A stretch of DNA of 64,000 bases from Ruminococcaceae bacterium HV4-5-B5C (GTDB taxonomy: Bacteria > Bacillota > Clostridia > Oscillospirales > Acutalibacteraceae): positions 248,001-312,000 of the forward strand of contig FXYJ02000003.1 of the NCBI GenBank assembly GCA_900184925.1. The letters are read 5' to 3'. The position numbers and the translations under genes are program-made. Below are positions 25,229 through 33,306 of the stretch, piece by piece (position 1 is the stretch's first letter; the number at the start of each line of letters is the position of its first letter). Below the pieces are notes generated by a model that had not been told where the DNA came from, did no database searches, and was given only the letters and a program-made list of their open reading frames with translations.

Positions 25229-26113
25229 ACGACCTTACGTCATATGAAAATCTTTGTTGCGGTCTGCCGCTGCAGAAGTGCGACGGCGGCAGCGGAACAG
25301 CTTGGAATTGCACAGCCCGCTGTCAGTCTGGCAATCAGAGAACTGGAACAGTACTATGGAGTCAGGCTCTTTGACCGTATTTCGCACCGGTTGATTCTTA
25401 CGGAAGAAGGCAAGCAACTGCTCGAATACGCCGATAAAATCATCTCGCTGTTTGACGAAGCGGAGTCCGGCATCCGGGACTGGGATTCCTTTGGAATCCT
25501 TCGGGTCGGCTCCAGCATCACGATCGGCACCTGTCTGATGCCGGAATATGTCAGACGCTTCCGGCTGCAGTACCCCAAAATAAAAGTGCGGGTAACGATC
25601 GATAACTCCGCGGAGATTGAAAAAAGAATACTGGAAAATCAGCTCGATTTTGCCCTGATTGAAGGGAATGTTCACTCCGACAGCATCATCTGCCGCCGCT
25701 TTCTGAGAGATAAACTGGTTTTGGTCTGCAAAGCAAAAAACGCTCCCTGCCCGGACGAGGTATCCGTGGAGCAGCTCGGTAGGCTTCCGTTCCTACTGCG
25801 TGAAAAAGGAAGCGGAACCCGTGAACTTTTTGACAGCACTCTGCTGACCAGAGGCGTTGTTGTCACTCCGGAGTGGGAGAGCATCAGCACCGAAGCAATC
25901 ATCAGCGCGGTGTCCTGCGGCCTTGGGATCTCTGCTCTTCCGTTTCGGCTGGTGGAACGGGCGCTCTCTGAAAAACAATTAAAACAAATTCGGGTTCGAG
26001 GTCTGGCCTTCGAGCGGTATTTTTCCCTGATTTATCATAAAGACAAGCATTTGTCAAAATCCATTCTGGCATTCTGGGATCAGAACGGTTTGGGAGCTGG
26101 GACTGGGTTCTGA
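25229..26113 (+). CDS. LysR family transcriptional regulator, apparent ACG start
   Basis: About 294 residues. The HTH (residues about 8-66) reads ATAAAEQLGIAQPAVSLAIRELEQYYGVRLFDR, followed by a LysR substrate-binding domain (about 95-290). LysR proteins usually begin M-T-L-R-H-[ML]-[KR]-x-F. Here the frame reads ACG-ACC-TTA-CGT-CAT-ATG, so ACG at 25229 stands where ATG is expected, 6 bases after AGGGGGA. The next ATG (25244) has no ribosome binding site within range (21 bases away) and would remove the first five residues. There is no ATG, GTG or TTG between the upstream stop at 25211 and 25244. The neighbouring divergent H+-ATPase is its likely target. Confidence 0.85.
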   Translation, partial: TTLRHMKIFVAVCRCRSATAAAEQLGIAQPAVSLAIRELEQYYGVRLFDRISHRLILTEEGKQLLEYADKIISLFDEAESGIRDWDSFGILRVGSSITIGTCLMPEYVRRFRLQYPKIKVRVTIDNSAEIEKRILENQLDFALIEGNVHSDSIICRRFLRDKLVLVCKAKNAPCPDEVSVEQLGRLPFLLREKGSGTRELFDSTLLTRGVVVTPEWESISTEAIISAVSCGLGISALPFRLVERALSEKQLKQIRVRGLAFERYFSLIYHKDKHLSKSILAFWDQNGLGAGTGF

Positions 26114-26163
26114 TATGGCCGGTTGTTAAAAGAATTCAATGCTGCAAAAGGGAGGAACTTGGT

Positions 26164-27129
26164 GTGGACGTGTTTTTTAATCAGAATTTCTGGTACCGAG
26201 GGAAATCCGGTGAGGAAACGGGAACATTCCGAAAACTTCAGGCGAAGTTCCAATATGCAGGTTTTGAGTGGCGGGTGCCGGGCGCATACTGCTTTGAACA
26301 GGGCTTTACGCTGGACCTCTGCCGCCGCATTCCCCGGGAAGCTCTGCAGCACTTTTTTGAAGAGTGGAAAACATACGCGGATCAGGAAGACAAACTGACA
26401 CCGTCTCAGGCAAGGAAGATTGAGCGGGAAAATCCGCAGAATTTCTGGGTGAGTCCCGAAGTAACGCTGGGAGACAGCCGGGTTTGCAGCCTCAATGGAT
26501 GCAGTCTGTGCTGGCAGCCATGTCTGCCGGAATTTAATAAACCCGAAGCAGAGGAGCCAGTCACCGAATATGCACTTGACAGGACGGACGGTTGGGAAAT
26601 CTATCGGTTCAACTTCCGCTGGCCGGAAAACTGCCCGCAAACGCTCGAAAAGCCTTGCCTGCGTTTATGTGCTCAGCCTGTCTCGCTGCCGTGTAACGTT
26701 CACTTCTCGACAAAGGTGGACGGCGCGCCGTTTTCCATACCTTTCCGCCATCCCAGAACCGGAGAAATCTATTCGATTGAAATAACCGGCTGCGAAGCAC
26801 AGCGGATTTCACCCCCTCAGAACCTGAATGAGAAATACAGGTGGCCGAAATATGCGTGTGTTCTGGAGTATCGGGTGAATCCCGCTTTGCCGGATGGGGA
26901 GCAGATGTCTCTGCGCGACTGTGCTGAAAATGATTCGCCGGTTTGCATGGACGGCGCAAAACTGGACGGGCCTACTGCATTGATCTGCAGCAGTCCGAAA
27001 AGCGATACCGTGATGACGTCTTCCGCCTGGGGCGCGATTTCCGCACTGCACTTTACGCCGGTCGCTCTTGTGGAGTGGGAGGCTGAGCTGCAGGCTGCGC
27101 CGGTTGCCCCTGAGTCCTTTCCTCTGTAG
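26164..27129 (+). CDS. Hypothetical protein, 321 aa
   Basis: Not recognised. A soluble protein without signal peptide or membrane segment, starting at GTG with GGGAGG 8 bases upstream. The first half is rich in aromatic and charged residues (FFNQNFWYRGKSGEETGTFRK; ALQHFFEEWKTYADQEDKLT), and the second half is beta-like with many Cys and Pro residues (about ten Cys, no regular metal-binding spacing). It begins 50 bp after the LysR gene on the same strand and may share its transcript. GC content is like the core genome. A conserved unknown specific to related Clostridia is the most likely status. Confidence 0.6.
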   Translation: MDVFFNQNFWYRGKSGEETGTFRKLQAKFQYAGFEWRVPGAYCFEQGFTLDLCRRIPREALQHFFEEWKTYADQEDKLTPSQARKIERENPQNFWVSPEVTLGDSRVCSLNGCSLCWQPCLPEFNKPEAEEPVTEYALDRTDGWEIYRFNFRWPENCPQTLEKPCLRLCAQPVSLPCNVHFSTKVDGAPFSIPFRHPRTGEIYSIEITGCEAQRISPPQNLNEKYRWPKYACVLEYRVNPALPDGEQMSLRDCAENDSPVCMDGAKLDGPTALICSSPKSDTVMTSSAWGAISALHFTPVALVEWEAELQAAPVAPESFPL

Positions 27130-27194
27130 AGACGCCTGTTTAAATTGAAAAGCCTCACTGTCGCGTTATGAAAAAACGGGGACGTATTTTTTAT

Positions 27195-27223
27195 TTGCCA
27201 TTGCGCTTCTTTTTCAGTATAAT
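27195..27223 (+). promoter_or_regulatory. Promoter of the DUF1003 gene
   Basis: TTGCCA (27195-27200), 17-base spacer, perfect TATAAT (27218-27223), about 88 bp before the chosen start. Confidence 0.75.
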
Positions 27224-27310
27224 CAATTAAACGGTGGCATGATACAGCGGGGAATCAGCCCGTCAATAACGATTAGTCCGATTGGAAACAGTGTGAACGG
27301 AGTGATTTGC

Positions 27311-27862
27311 ATGGTAAAAAACGAGTCGGCAAAACCGAAATTTGAAAGAGCTTCAGACATTCAGGGGTACGATATTGAACTGAACAAGAAAAGGGTCTCA
27401 CGCATTGACAGTCTGGTTAAGAACTATGAAAAAAGAGTAACTTCGAGGCTGGATGAAGAATATGAGCATGAGACAAAACTGTCGGACCGCGTCGCCGATA
27501 AAGTGGCGGCTTTCGGCGGCAGTTGGTCGTTTATTATCATTTTTGCTTTATTTCTGATTTCCTGGATTTTGGTCAACGCGTTGCCGATATTACCGTTCCA
27601 TTTCGATCCGCAGCCGTTTATCCTGCTGAATTTAATTCTATCTTTTATTGCGGCTTTTCAGGCGCCTATTATAATGATGAGCCAAAACAGACAGGCTGCG
27701 CGGGATAAACATGAGTCCTTAATTGACTTTGCAATCAATTATAAGGCGGAGCAGGAAGCGGACGACATGCAGGCGCATCTTCACAGGATGGAAAAAGAAT
27801 TGAGCGAAATCAAGCAGATGCTTGCCGCAATGCAGCCCGAAAAAGAAGAAACAGAGAAGTAA
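27311..27862 (+). CDS. DUF1003 family membrane protein
   Basis: 183 residues. Residues about 50-150 match DUF1003: RVADKVAAFGGSWSFIIIFALFLISWILVN, then the second helix PFILLNLILSFIAAFQAPIIMMSQNRQAARDK. The second helix and the MSQNRQ..RD motif are the best conserved part of the family. Two membrane helices, with a coiled-coil-like charged C-terminus (AHLHRMEKELSEIKQML). The start at 27311 has GGAG 8 bases upstream; an earlier ATG at 27239 is not supported. Function unknown. Confidence 0.87.
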   Translation: MVKNESAKPKFERASDIQGYDIELNKKRVSRIDSLVKNYEKRVTSRLDEEYEHETKLSDRVADKVAAFGGSWSFIIIFALFLISWILVNALPILPFHFDPQPFILLNLILSFIAAFQAPIIMMSQNRQAARDKHESLIDFAINYKAEQEADDMQAHLHRMEKELSEIKQMLAAMQPEKEETEK

Positions 27863-27914
27863 CGGTACATAGACCCGAGACATTCATCAGGTTCCAGAAA
27901 AGCACACAAAAAAA

Positions 27915-27939
27915 GGGGCGGCATTTTGCCGCCCCCTTT
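27915..27939 (+). terminator. Terminator of the DUF1003 gene
   Basis: GGGGCGGC ATTTT GCCGCCCC, then CTTTG; an A-tract precedes it. Confidence 0.8.
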
Positions 27940-28043
27940 GCTATTCAATGGAAGAATCAAAGGAGAAGTGGAACGGTTCCCGGGGCAGAGTGAGATTTTC
28001 AGGCAAAAAACGGGCAATCTATTTTTGAAAGGAGATGTCCCGC

Positions 28044-28181
28044 TTGCAAAAAGAAAACAGTTCAACCGGAAAAAAATCAGGCAAAGAGGAGAAATCCTGT
28101 AAGAAAGAAAAAGTAGAACGGCCAAAACCGTGGGGGATGACGCCCAAAGAGGGCGCCGACGACGATAACCCGGCTATGTAA
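28044..28181 (+). CDS. Small charged protein, 45 aa, TTG start
   Basis: A short frame with strong translation signals: AAAGGAG lies 9 bases before TTG 28044. An in-frame ATG at 28035 overlaps the SD and is unlikely. The product is very hydrophilic: a Lys-rich N-terminal half (QKENSSTGKKSGKEEKSCKK) and a C-terminal half with RPKPWGMTPKEGADDDNPAM. It stops 16 bp before a perfect terminator. The chain is too short for homology by eye, but SD, lack of internal stops and its own terminator make it a credible gene. Function unknown. Confidence 0.5.
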   Translation: MQKENSSTGKKSGKEEKSCKKEKVERPKPWGMTPKEGADDDNPAM

Positions 28182-28196
28182 TTTCTCATTGAAAGA

Positions 28197-28218
28197 GGCC
28201 GCCGAAAGGCGGCCTTTT
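28197..28218 (+). terminator. Terminator after the small charged ORF
   Basis: GGCCGCC GAAA GGCGGCC followed by TTTT. The 230 bp from here to the end of the next gene (28449) hold no recognisable feature. Confidence 0.85.
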
Positions 28219-28448
28219 CTGTATTCTCCATAGGACTTTCCGAACTGCTTGCGGTTCACTTGCCGCCTGAGAATAGAAGCCGCAGCTGTTCGACGTACAG
28301 CACCGGGTGAGTGAGGCTGAGTTCGCCGTGTTTCATCTTCGGCGCGCTATAGAGCTGACTGCCCGGGATTTTCCGGTGAAGTTCCTGCGCTGATTTCTTT
28401 AATTCCTTGTTTCAGAGCTTATGAAGGCAGGAGGCGGACTGCCGACTC

Positions 28449-30221
28449 CTATTTGCGCTCTTCGCATCTCACCCGGTTTCTTCCGGCCTTTTTTGCATGG
28501 TAGAGGGCTGTATCTGCGCGGGAGAGAAGTTTCTCCGGAGTGTCACCCTCCCGGAACGTGGCGACTCCCGCACTGCATGTGATATGCTTCACATTCGGGA
28601 ATGCCACGTTTTCAACGGATGTCAGGATCTTTTCGGCTGCTGATCTGGCGCTCGAAAGGCTGGTCTGAGGAAGGATTATCAGAAATTCCTCTCCGCCCCA
28701 TCTGCCGACCGTGTCGCTTTCCCGGACGCTGTTTTTCAGAAGTTCCGCCAGTTTTGTCAGCACCATATCACCGGTCAGATGGCCGAAAGTGTCGTTCACT
28801 TTCTTAAAGTGGTCAATGTCAAGCATCAGCACCGAAAGGTCCGTACCATAGCGGATGCTCCGGGAAAGCTCGCTCTGCAGGATTTCATCCAGCTTCAGCC
28901 GGTTATTGATCTGAGTGAGTTTATCGATGCCTGATACCCTTTTTAGTTCCCGGTTGGCTTCTTCAAGTTCTGACGCCACAACGCCGATAAAGTGCAGAAG
29001 CCTTGTAATGATGCGGCTGTGTGTGGTGGAGAATGGGTCGCTGCTGACTGGGGAGGGCAGAGCTTCTGTCCCGTCAGAGGCAGGCCGGGGAGCCTGTTTG
29101 TGTTCCCCTTCCCGGAATCCGACGACAACGATCGTGGAATTGAGAAGCAGGATGCGGCCGTTTTGTCGGACAAATTCGCCGTAGGTATAAAACCCGACTG
29201 CGGGCGCAATGCGGTCAAATGTCTGGATTTCAAGATTTTCCTCGTCCTGCAGAAGGAAGCGCCTGCAGATGCAGGCGTACAGAAAGATCGAGTCGGGTCC
29301 GAAGTCGATCAGTTCCTTTTGCACGGATTCCGAACGGCCGAGAATCAGGTCTGGTTCCCCGTAGCCGATATGAAATTTCTGGCCGGTTTCCAGATCGGCC
29401 AGAAAGGCAATACATCCATCATCATTTACGTAAAGAGGAACTCTTGCAAGCGTCTGCCCGTCCTTCTCAATGAGAATCGGAAATTCCAGCGCATTTGCAA
29501 AGAACTCCTTATCGTTCGGAATGTTAAGATATCGGCTGTAAACGTCAAATGCGCGTTCTCCGTCGATCGTTTTCAGCAGTCCGCCCTCGGCCCCGGTGAT
29601 CGTCATTTCTTTGCTGAGCGGCCGCCAGCCCAGAAATGTCTGGGTGTAAATGTGCAGGTCGCTGCTTGAAAAAGCCACCGCAACGGTTCCCTGACTCAGG
29701 AACTCCTCGTTGAGGAATATCACGGAAGCCAGTTTGGGGTCATAGACTCCGGCTCCGCCGCCGAAAACGGGGAAATCGGTGTTTTCCTCCGACATTCCGC
29801 CGAACAGCTTTGAAATGCTGATGCTTTGCGGCGTTGCAAGAATAAGTACGCCTGCAACCTGACCGATGCCGTTGATTTCCCTCATCAGGTTTTCGCCGGC
29901 CTCAAATTCTTTTCCGGGGAGAACTGCAACCGGAAAGGTATGCAGAACGGTTTTTTCAAAAAAAGAAAACGACAGTACGACGGTACCAACCTGAAGCTGA
30001 CCGTGGATGATTTCGCCGACCGTCGTGGAGCCGACGACGACTGCTTTCGGAATATGTCTTCTGATTTCACGGATGATCGGCAGCAGAATCTCTTTTTCCG
30101 ACAAAGAGGAAAACACCTGAACGAAAACAGACTGCGAAGTCTCAGCGTCACGAACGGCGGGAGACTCGAGATAAGCTTGCAGAGTCGGAATGTCCTTTAC
30201 CAGATAGGTTAAGCTTTTCAT
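28449..30221 (-). CDS. FIST-domain sensor diguanylate cyclase (FIST-GGDEF)
   Basis: 590 residues. A FIST N domain (about 27-220, with PKAVVVGSTTVGEI and FGGGAGVYDPK) is followed by a FIST C domain (about 225-365, FHIGYGEPDLILG), a linker, and a GGDEF domain (about 425-588) starting at DKLTQINNRLKLDEIL. The active-site motif is GGEEF in GRWGGEEFLII, so catalysis is expected. FIST domains are thought to bind small ligands such as amino acids. There are no membrane helices, so it is a cytosolic sensor that would make c-di-GMP. No EAL or PilZ gene is visible in the window. Monocistronic. Confidence 0.93.
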   Translation of the reverse strand: MKSLTYLVKDIPTLQAYLESPAVRDAETSQSVFVQVFSSLSEKEILLPIIREIRRHIPKAVVVGSTTVGEIIHGQLQVGTVVLSFSFFEKTVLHTFPVAVLPGKEFEAGENLMREINGIGQVAGVLILATPQSISISKLFGGMSEENTDFPVFGGGAGVYDPKLASVIFLNEEFLSQGTVAVAFSSSDLHIYTQTFLGWRPLSKEMTITGAEGGLLKTIDGERAFDVYSRYLNIPNDKEFFANALEFPILIEKDGQTLARVPLYVNDDGCIAFLADLETGQKFHIGYGEPDLILGRSESVQKELIDFGPDSIFLYACICRRFLLQDEENLEIQTFDRIAPAVGFYTYGEFVRQNGRILLLNSTIVVVGFREGEHKQAPRPASDGTEALPSPVSSDPFSTTHSRIITRLLHFIGVVASELEEANRELKRVSGIDKLTQINNRLKLDEILQSELSRSIRYGTDLSVLMLDIDHFKKVNDTFGHLTGDMVLTKLAELLKNSVRESDTVGRWGGEEFLIILPQTSLSSARSAAEKILTSVENVAFPNVKHITCSAGVATFREGDTPEKLLSRADTALYHAKKAGRNRVRCEERK

Positions 30222-30414
30222 TGCAGAATCTCTCCAGACTGCTATTTACTGTGTCCCGTTAGTACAATGACTGGGTAAAACTGTAAGATTCATATCATGC
30301 ATGCCGGGCACTTCTGCAATCATTATTTTACAAAGCGGCGGTTTCCATGTATACCTTTTCCTGTTTCTTTTCCCTTTCACTCAACATCTGGCGGCTTTCA
30401 GGCGGCAGAACCGG

Positions 30415-32214
30415 TCAAACGTTCTCATTCTGGTCCGCGATCCTGTCCGCCAGCTCGTTCAGATAGACCCATCGTTCCGTTTTTTCATCCAGCTCCGCTT
30501 CCAACGCTTCTTTCTTCGCGGAAAGCTCCGTCAGCAGAAGATAGTCGCTTGCTTTCTGCTCGATTTCATTGTTGACCTGAGCGATCTGTTTCTCAAGGCC
30601 GGCAATCACACCGTCGATTTCCTCATACTCACGCTGTTCTTTAAAGGAGAATTTCAGCTTGCGGGGTTTTACACGCACATCCTGTTTGGACTTGGCGGCA
30701 GGGGCCTTTGGCTCTTCTTCCTGGGTCTGTGTTTTCTGTTCCCAATAATCGGAATAGCCGCCGACGGTATCCTGAATTGTTCCGTTCGGCTCGAACGAAA
30801 AAATATGTTCCGCAACCTTATCGAGAAAATACCGGTCATGAGATACGGCAATGACCGCACCGGAAAAATTCTGCAGGTAGTCTTCGAGAATTGTAAGCGT
30901 CTGAATATCCAGATCGTTGGTAGGCTCGTCAAAAAGCAGGACATTGGGCGCCTGCATCAGAATCCCGAGCAGGTACAGCCTGCGCCGTTCCCCGCCGGAG
31001 AGCTTTTTGATGGGAGAATACTGAAGATCGGAGGAGAAAAGAAATTTTTCGAGCATCTGCGACGCAGTCAGCGTTCCTTCCGGCGTCTCAACCTCCGACG
31101 CAATTTCCCTGATGTAATCCATCGCGCGCTGACCGGGATCCATTTCCTCACATTCCTGTGAGAAGTAGCCGATCCGCACCGTTTCCCCAACCTCGACTGT
31201 GCCGCTGTCCGGCGGCACAGTACCGACAATCATTTTCAGCAGGGTCGATTTGCCGCAGCCGTTTGGGCCGACGATCCCGACCCGGTCTCTACGCAGCAGA
31301 AAATAGGAAAAGCCACGGATCAGCTGCCTGTCTCCATACCGCTTGGAGATATCACTGATTTCAATGATCTTTTTGCCCAGCCTTGAACTCATGGAGCTCA
31401 TTTGCAGGCGGTCCGTTTCAAGGTCGACCGACTGTGCGCTCATTTCTTCAAAGCGTTCCACGCGGAATTTCTGCTTGGTGCTTCGTGCGCGGGCTCCCCG
31501 GCGAATCCACGCGAGCTCCTTTTTGAGCAGGCTCTGGCGTTTCCGCTCACTGGCGGCGGCCATGTTTTCCCGCTCTTCCTTCAGCTCAAGGTACTTGGTG
31601 TAATTCGCCTCATAGGAGTATAAGCTTCCGTCCTGAAGCTCAACAATTTTATTGGTGACCCGGTCGAGGAAATAACGGTCGTGCGTCACCATGAGCAGAG
31701 CACCGTTGTAGCGGGTAAGATATTTTTCCAGCCAGTCCACCATATCGTTGTCAAGATGGTTGGTGGGCTCGTCCAGAATCAAAACTTCAACAGGCGTCAC
31801 CAGCGCGCTCGCAAGGGAAACGCGTTTCTTCTGCCCGCCGGAAAGCTGATCCAGCGGCTTGTCAAAGTCCGAAATACCCAGCTTGGTGAGAATCGCCTTG
31901 CATTCGTATTCTTTCGACTCCCGCTGCTGTTCGGCAATTCCCCGCATGACCTGCTTCAGTACCGTGATGCCGGCCTCGAACACCGGGTTTTGCGGAAGGT
32001 AGCCCACACGCACTCCGCCGGACCTCGTGACAGTTCCGGAGTCCGGAGTATCGAGCCCTGCAATGATTTTCAGCAGCGTTGATTTTCCCGCGCCGTTGAT
32101 TCCGATGACCCCGATCTTGTCTCCGCTGTTAATTCCAAGGACGACATCGTTCAGCAGCATTTTTTCCGTATAACTTTTCCTTATTTTTTCCGCAGTCAGC
32201 AGCAGCACATTCAA
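30415..32214 (-). CDS. ABC-F family ATPase (Uup-like)
   Basis: 599 residues with two ABC cassettes and no membrane segments, which marks the ABC-F group that acts on ribosomes. Cassette one: Walker A GINGAGKST near residue 40, signature LSGGQKKR near 125, Walker B LILDEPTNHLD. Cassette two: GPNGCGKST near 322, LSGGERRR near 420, VLLFDEPTNDLD. The inter-domain linker (about 245-285, RGARARSTKQKFR) and a C-terminal coiled-coil extension (about 530-599, EYEEIDGVIAGLEKQIAQV) resemble Uup. It probably helps ribosomes through stalled states. Antibiotic resistance is an alternative but less likely. Confidence 0.9.
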   Translation of the reverse strand: MNVLLLTAEKIRKSYTEKMLLNDVVLGINSGDKIGVIGINGAGKSTLLKIIAGLDTPDSGTVTRSGGVRVGYLPQNPVFEAGITVLKQVMRGIAEQQRESKEYECKAILTKLGISDFDKPLDQLSGGQKKRVSLASALVTPVEVLILDEPTNHLDNDMVDWLEKYLTRYNGALLMVTHDRYFLDRVTNKIVELQDGSLYSYEANYTKYLELKEERENMAAASERKRQSLLKKELAWIRRGARARSTKQKFRVERFEEMSAQSVDLETDRLQMSSMSSRLGKKIIEISDISKRYGDRQLIRGFSYFLLRRDRVGIVGPNGCGKSTLLKMIVGTVPPDSGTVEVGETVRIGYFSQECEEMDPGQRAMDYIREIASEVETPEGTLTASQMLEKFLFSSDLQYSPIKKLSGGERRRLYLLGILMQAPNVLLFDEPTNDLDIQTLTILEDYLQNFSGAVIAVSHDRYFLDKVAEHIFSFEPNGTIQDTVGGYSDYWEQKTQTQEEEPKAPAAKSKQDVRVKPRKLKFSFKEQREYEEIDGVIAGLEKQIAQVNNEIEQKASDYLLLTELSAKKEALEAELDEKTERWVYLNELADRIADQNENV

Positions 32215-32321
32215 TCCTCATTTTCCATTGTTTCAGTTTTGTTCATTATACCTTTTGCCGCAGAGCCCGTCAAATCAGCAAAGTAAGCCTTTGAACTGAG
32301 ACTGGACAGCCCGGAAATCCG

Positions 32322-32588
32322 TTAACGGTGCTTTTTGTATCGATGTTCCTCAAGAAACCACAGAAGCAGCCCACAGGAGACCCCGACCACCATGTCGAAT
32401 ACAAGAAATGAAACTACCAGGCGGAGGGGAGAGGAAAAGACCGTGGTGCGGTGGCTGAATAACGGAAGAATGAAATAATAAACGGCAGAAAGCGGAAGCC
32501 CGGCACGGAGAACGCCGTCATTCAAAAGGAACTTTAACTTGCCTTGCTTTCTCTTTTTGTTCCACTGATACCGCTCAGATGTCGTCAT
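32322..32588 (-). CDS. Small membrane protein, 88 aa
   Basis: Not recognised. A basic N-terminus (MTTSERYQWNKKRKQGKLK) precedes two or three hydrophobic segments (AGLPLSAVYYFILPLF; LRLVVSFLVFDMVVGVSCGLLLWFLEE) and a basic tail. GGGAGG lies 8 bases before ATG. Probably a two- or three-helix inner-membrane protein, divergent from the downstream gene. Confidence 0.6.
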   Translation of the reverse strand: MTTSERYQWNKKRKQGKLKFLLNDGVLRAGLPLSAVYYFILPLFSHRTTVFSSPLRLVVSFLVFDMVVGVSCGLLLWFLEEHRYKKHR

Positions 32589-32733
32589 CCTGCATCCCTC
32601 CCGCTAATAGGGTATGACATGCTTTTTCGGTTTGTTTCTGTATTCACAAATATTATAGCTCCGGAATTGAACCTGTTCAATCTCTTTCCTGTCTGTGAAT
32701 CGGAAAAAGCGTGCGCCAATCATCCGCTGCAGA

Positions 32734-32762
32734 TTGACTCCCGAATAATGGAATGATATAAC
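32734..32762 (+). promoter_or_regulatory. Promoter of the 138-aa protein gene
   Basis: TTGACT (32734-32739), 17-base spacer, TATAAC (32757-32762), giving a leader of about 65 bases. Confidence 0.7.
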
Positions 32763-32832
32763 AATATTGGAAATAAGAACATCGGGCAAAGTGAAGTTCC
32801 TGTTTGCTCCGGGGCGGAAAGGAGAAGAGAGT

Positions 32833-33249
32833 ATGGCTAAGCATCGCAGACTGATTCTGACGGGTGTTATTCTTCTGGTGCTCATTTCGTCGGGCGCCGT
32901 TTACGCCATGTTCTTCGGAAGCTACGCGAAAATCGCCCATGTCAGCCGGGATGAGATTACCGAGGTTGATGTTCAGGCCGACTGGGGGGCCTTCAAAAAG
33001 ATTTCATCAAAGGAGCAAATAGACCAAATCTACAATTATATGAACCGCCAGACTTATGTGAGAAATTACCATGCGCCGCTTATAATAGGCGGAATCTCTT
33101 TTTCGTTTATGAACGGCGAAAAGAAGCTTTGCTCAGGCACTATTATGGGCGACGACGATGTGGAGATCAACTGGGAAGCATACAGTCCGCTGCCGCGGAT
33201 TGATTCCGGTAAATTCTATGATCTCGTCGATATGCATCCTCCCCGTTAG
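32833..33249 (+). CDS. Secreted or membrane-anchored protein of unknown function
   Basis: 138 residues: KHRR, then one hydrophobic helix (residues 8-28) that is a signal anchor or uncleaved signal peptide, then a small extracytoplasmic domain (SRDEITEVDVQADWGAFKKISSKEQIDQIYNYMNRQTYVRN..). The segment ISFSFMNGEKKLCSGTIMGDDDVEIN resembles small domains in which a bacterial protein compares a variable strand and turn, but I cannot name a family. The start at 32833 has GGAGAAGAG at proper spacing. Followed by a bidirectional terminator. Confidence 0.65.
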   Translation: MAKHRRLILTGVILLVLISSGAVYAMFFGSYAKIAHVSRDEITEVDVQADWGAFKKISSKEQIDQIYNYMNRQTYVRNYHAPLIIGGISFSFMNGEKKLCSGTIMGDDDVEINWEAYSPLPRIDSGKFYDLVDMHPPR

Positions 33250-33257
33250 GAGCAAAA

Positions 33258-33290
33258 AAAGAGGGCAGCGGTTTCGCTGCTCTCTTTCTT
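33258..33290. terminator. Bidirectional terminator
   Basis: AAAGAGGGCAGC/GCTGCTCTCTTT stem between two convergent genes, with A- and T-tracts outside. Confidence 0.8.
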
Positions 33291-33306
33291 AGGACGGGGC
33301 AAAAAC

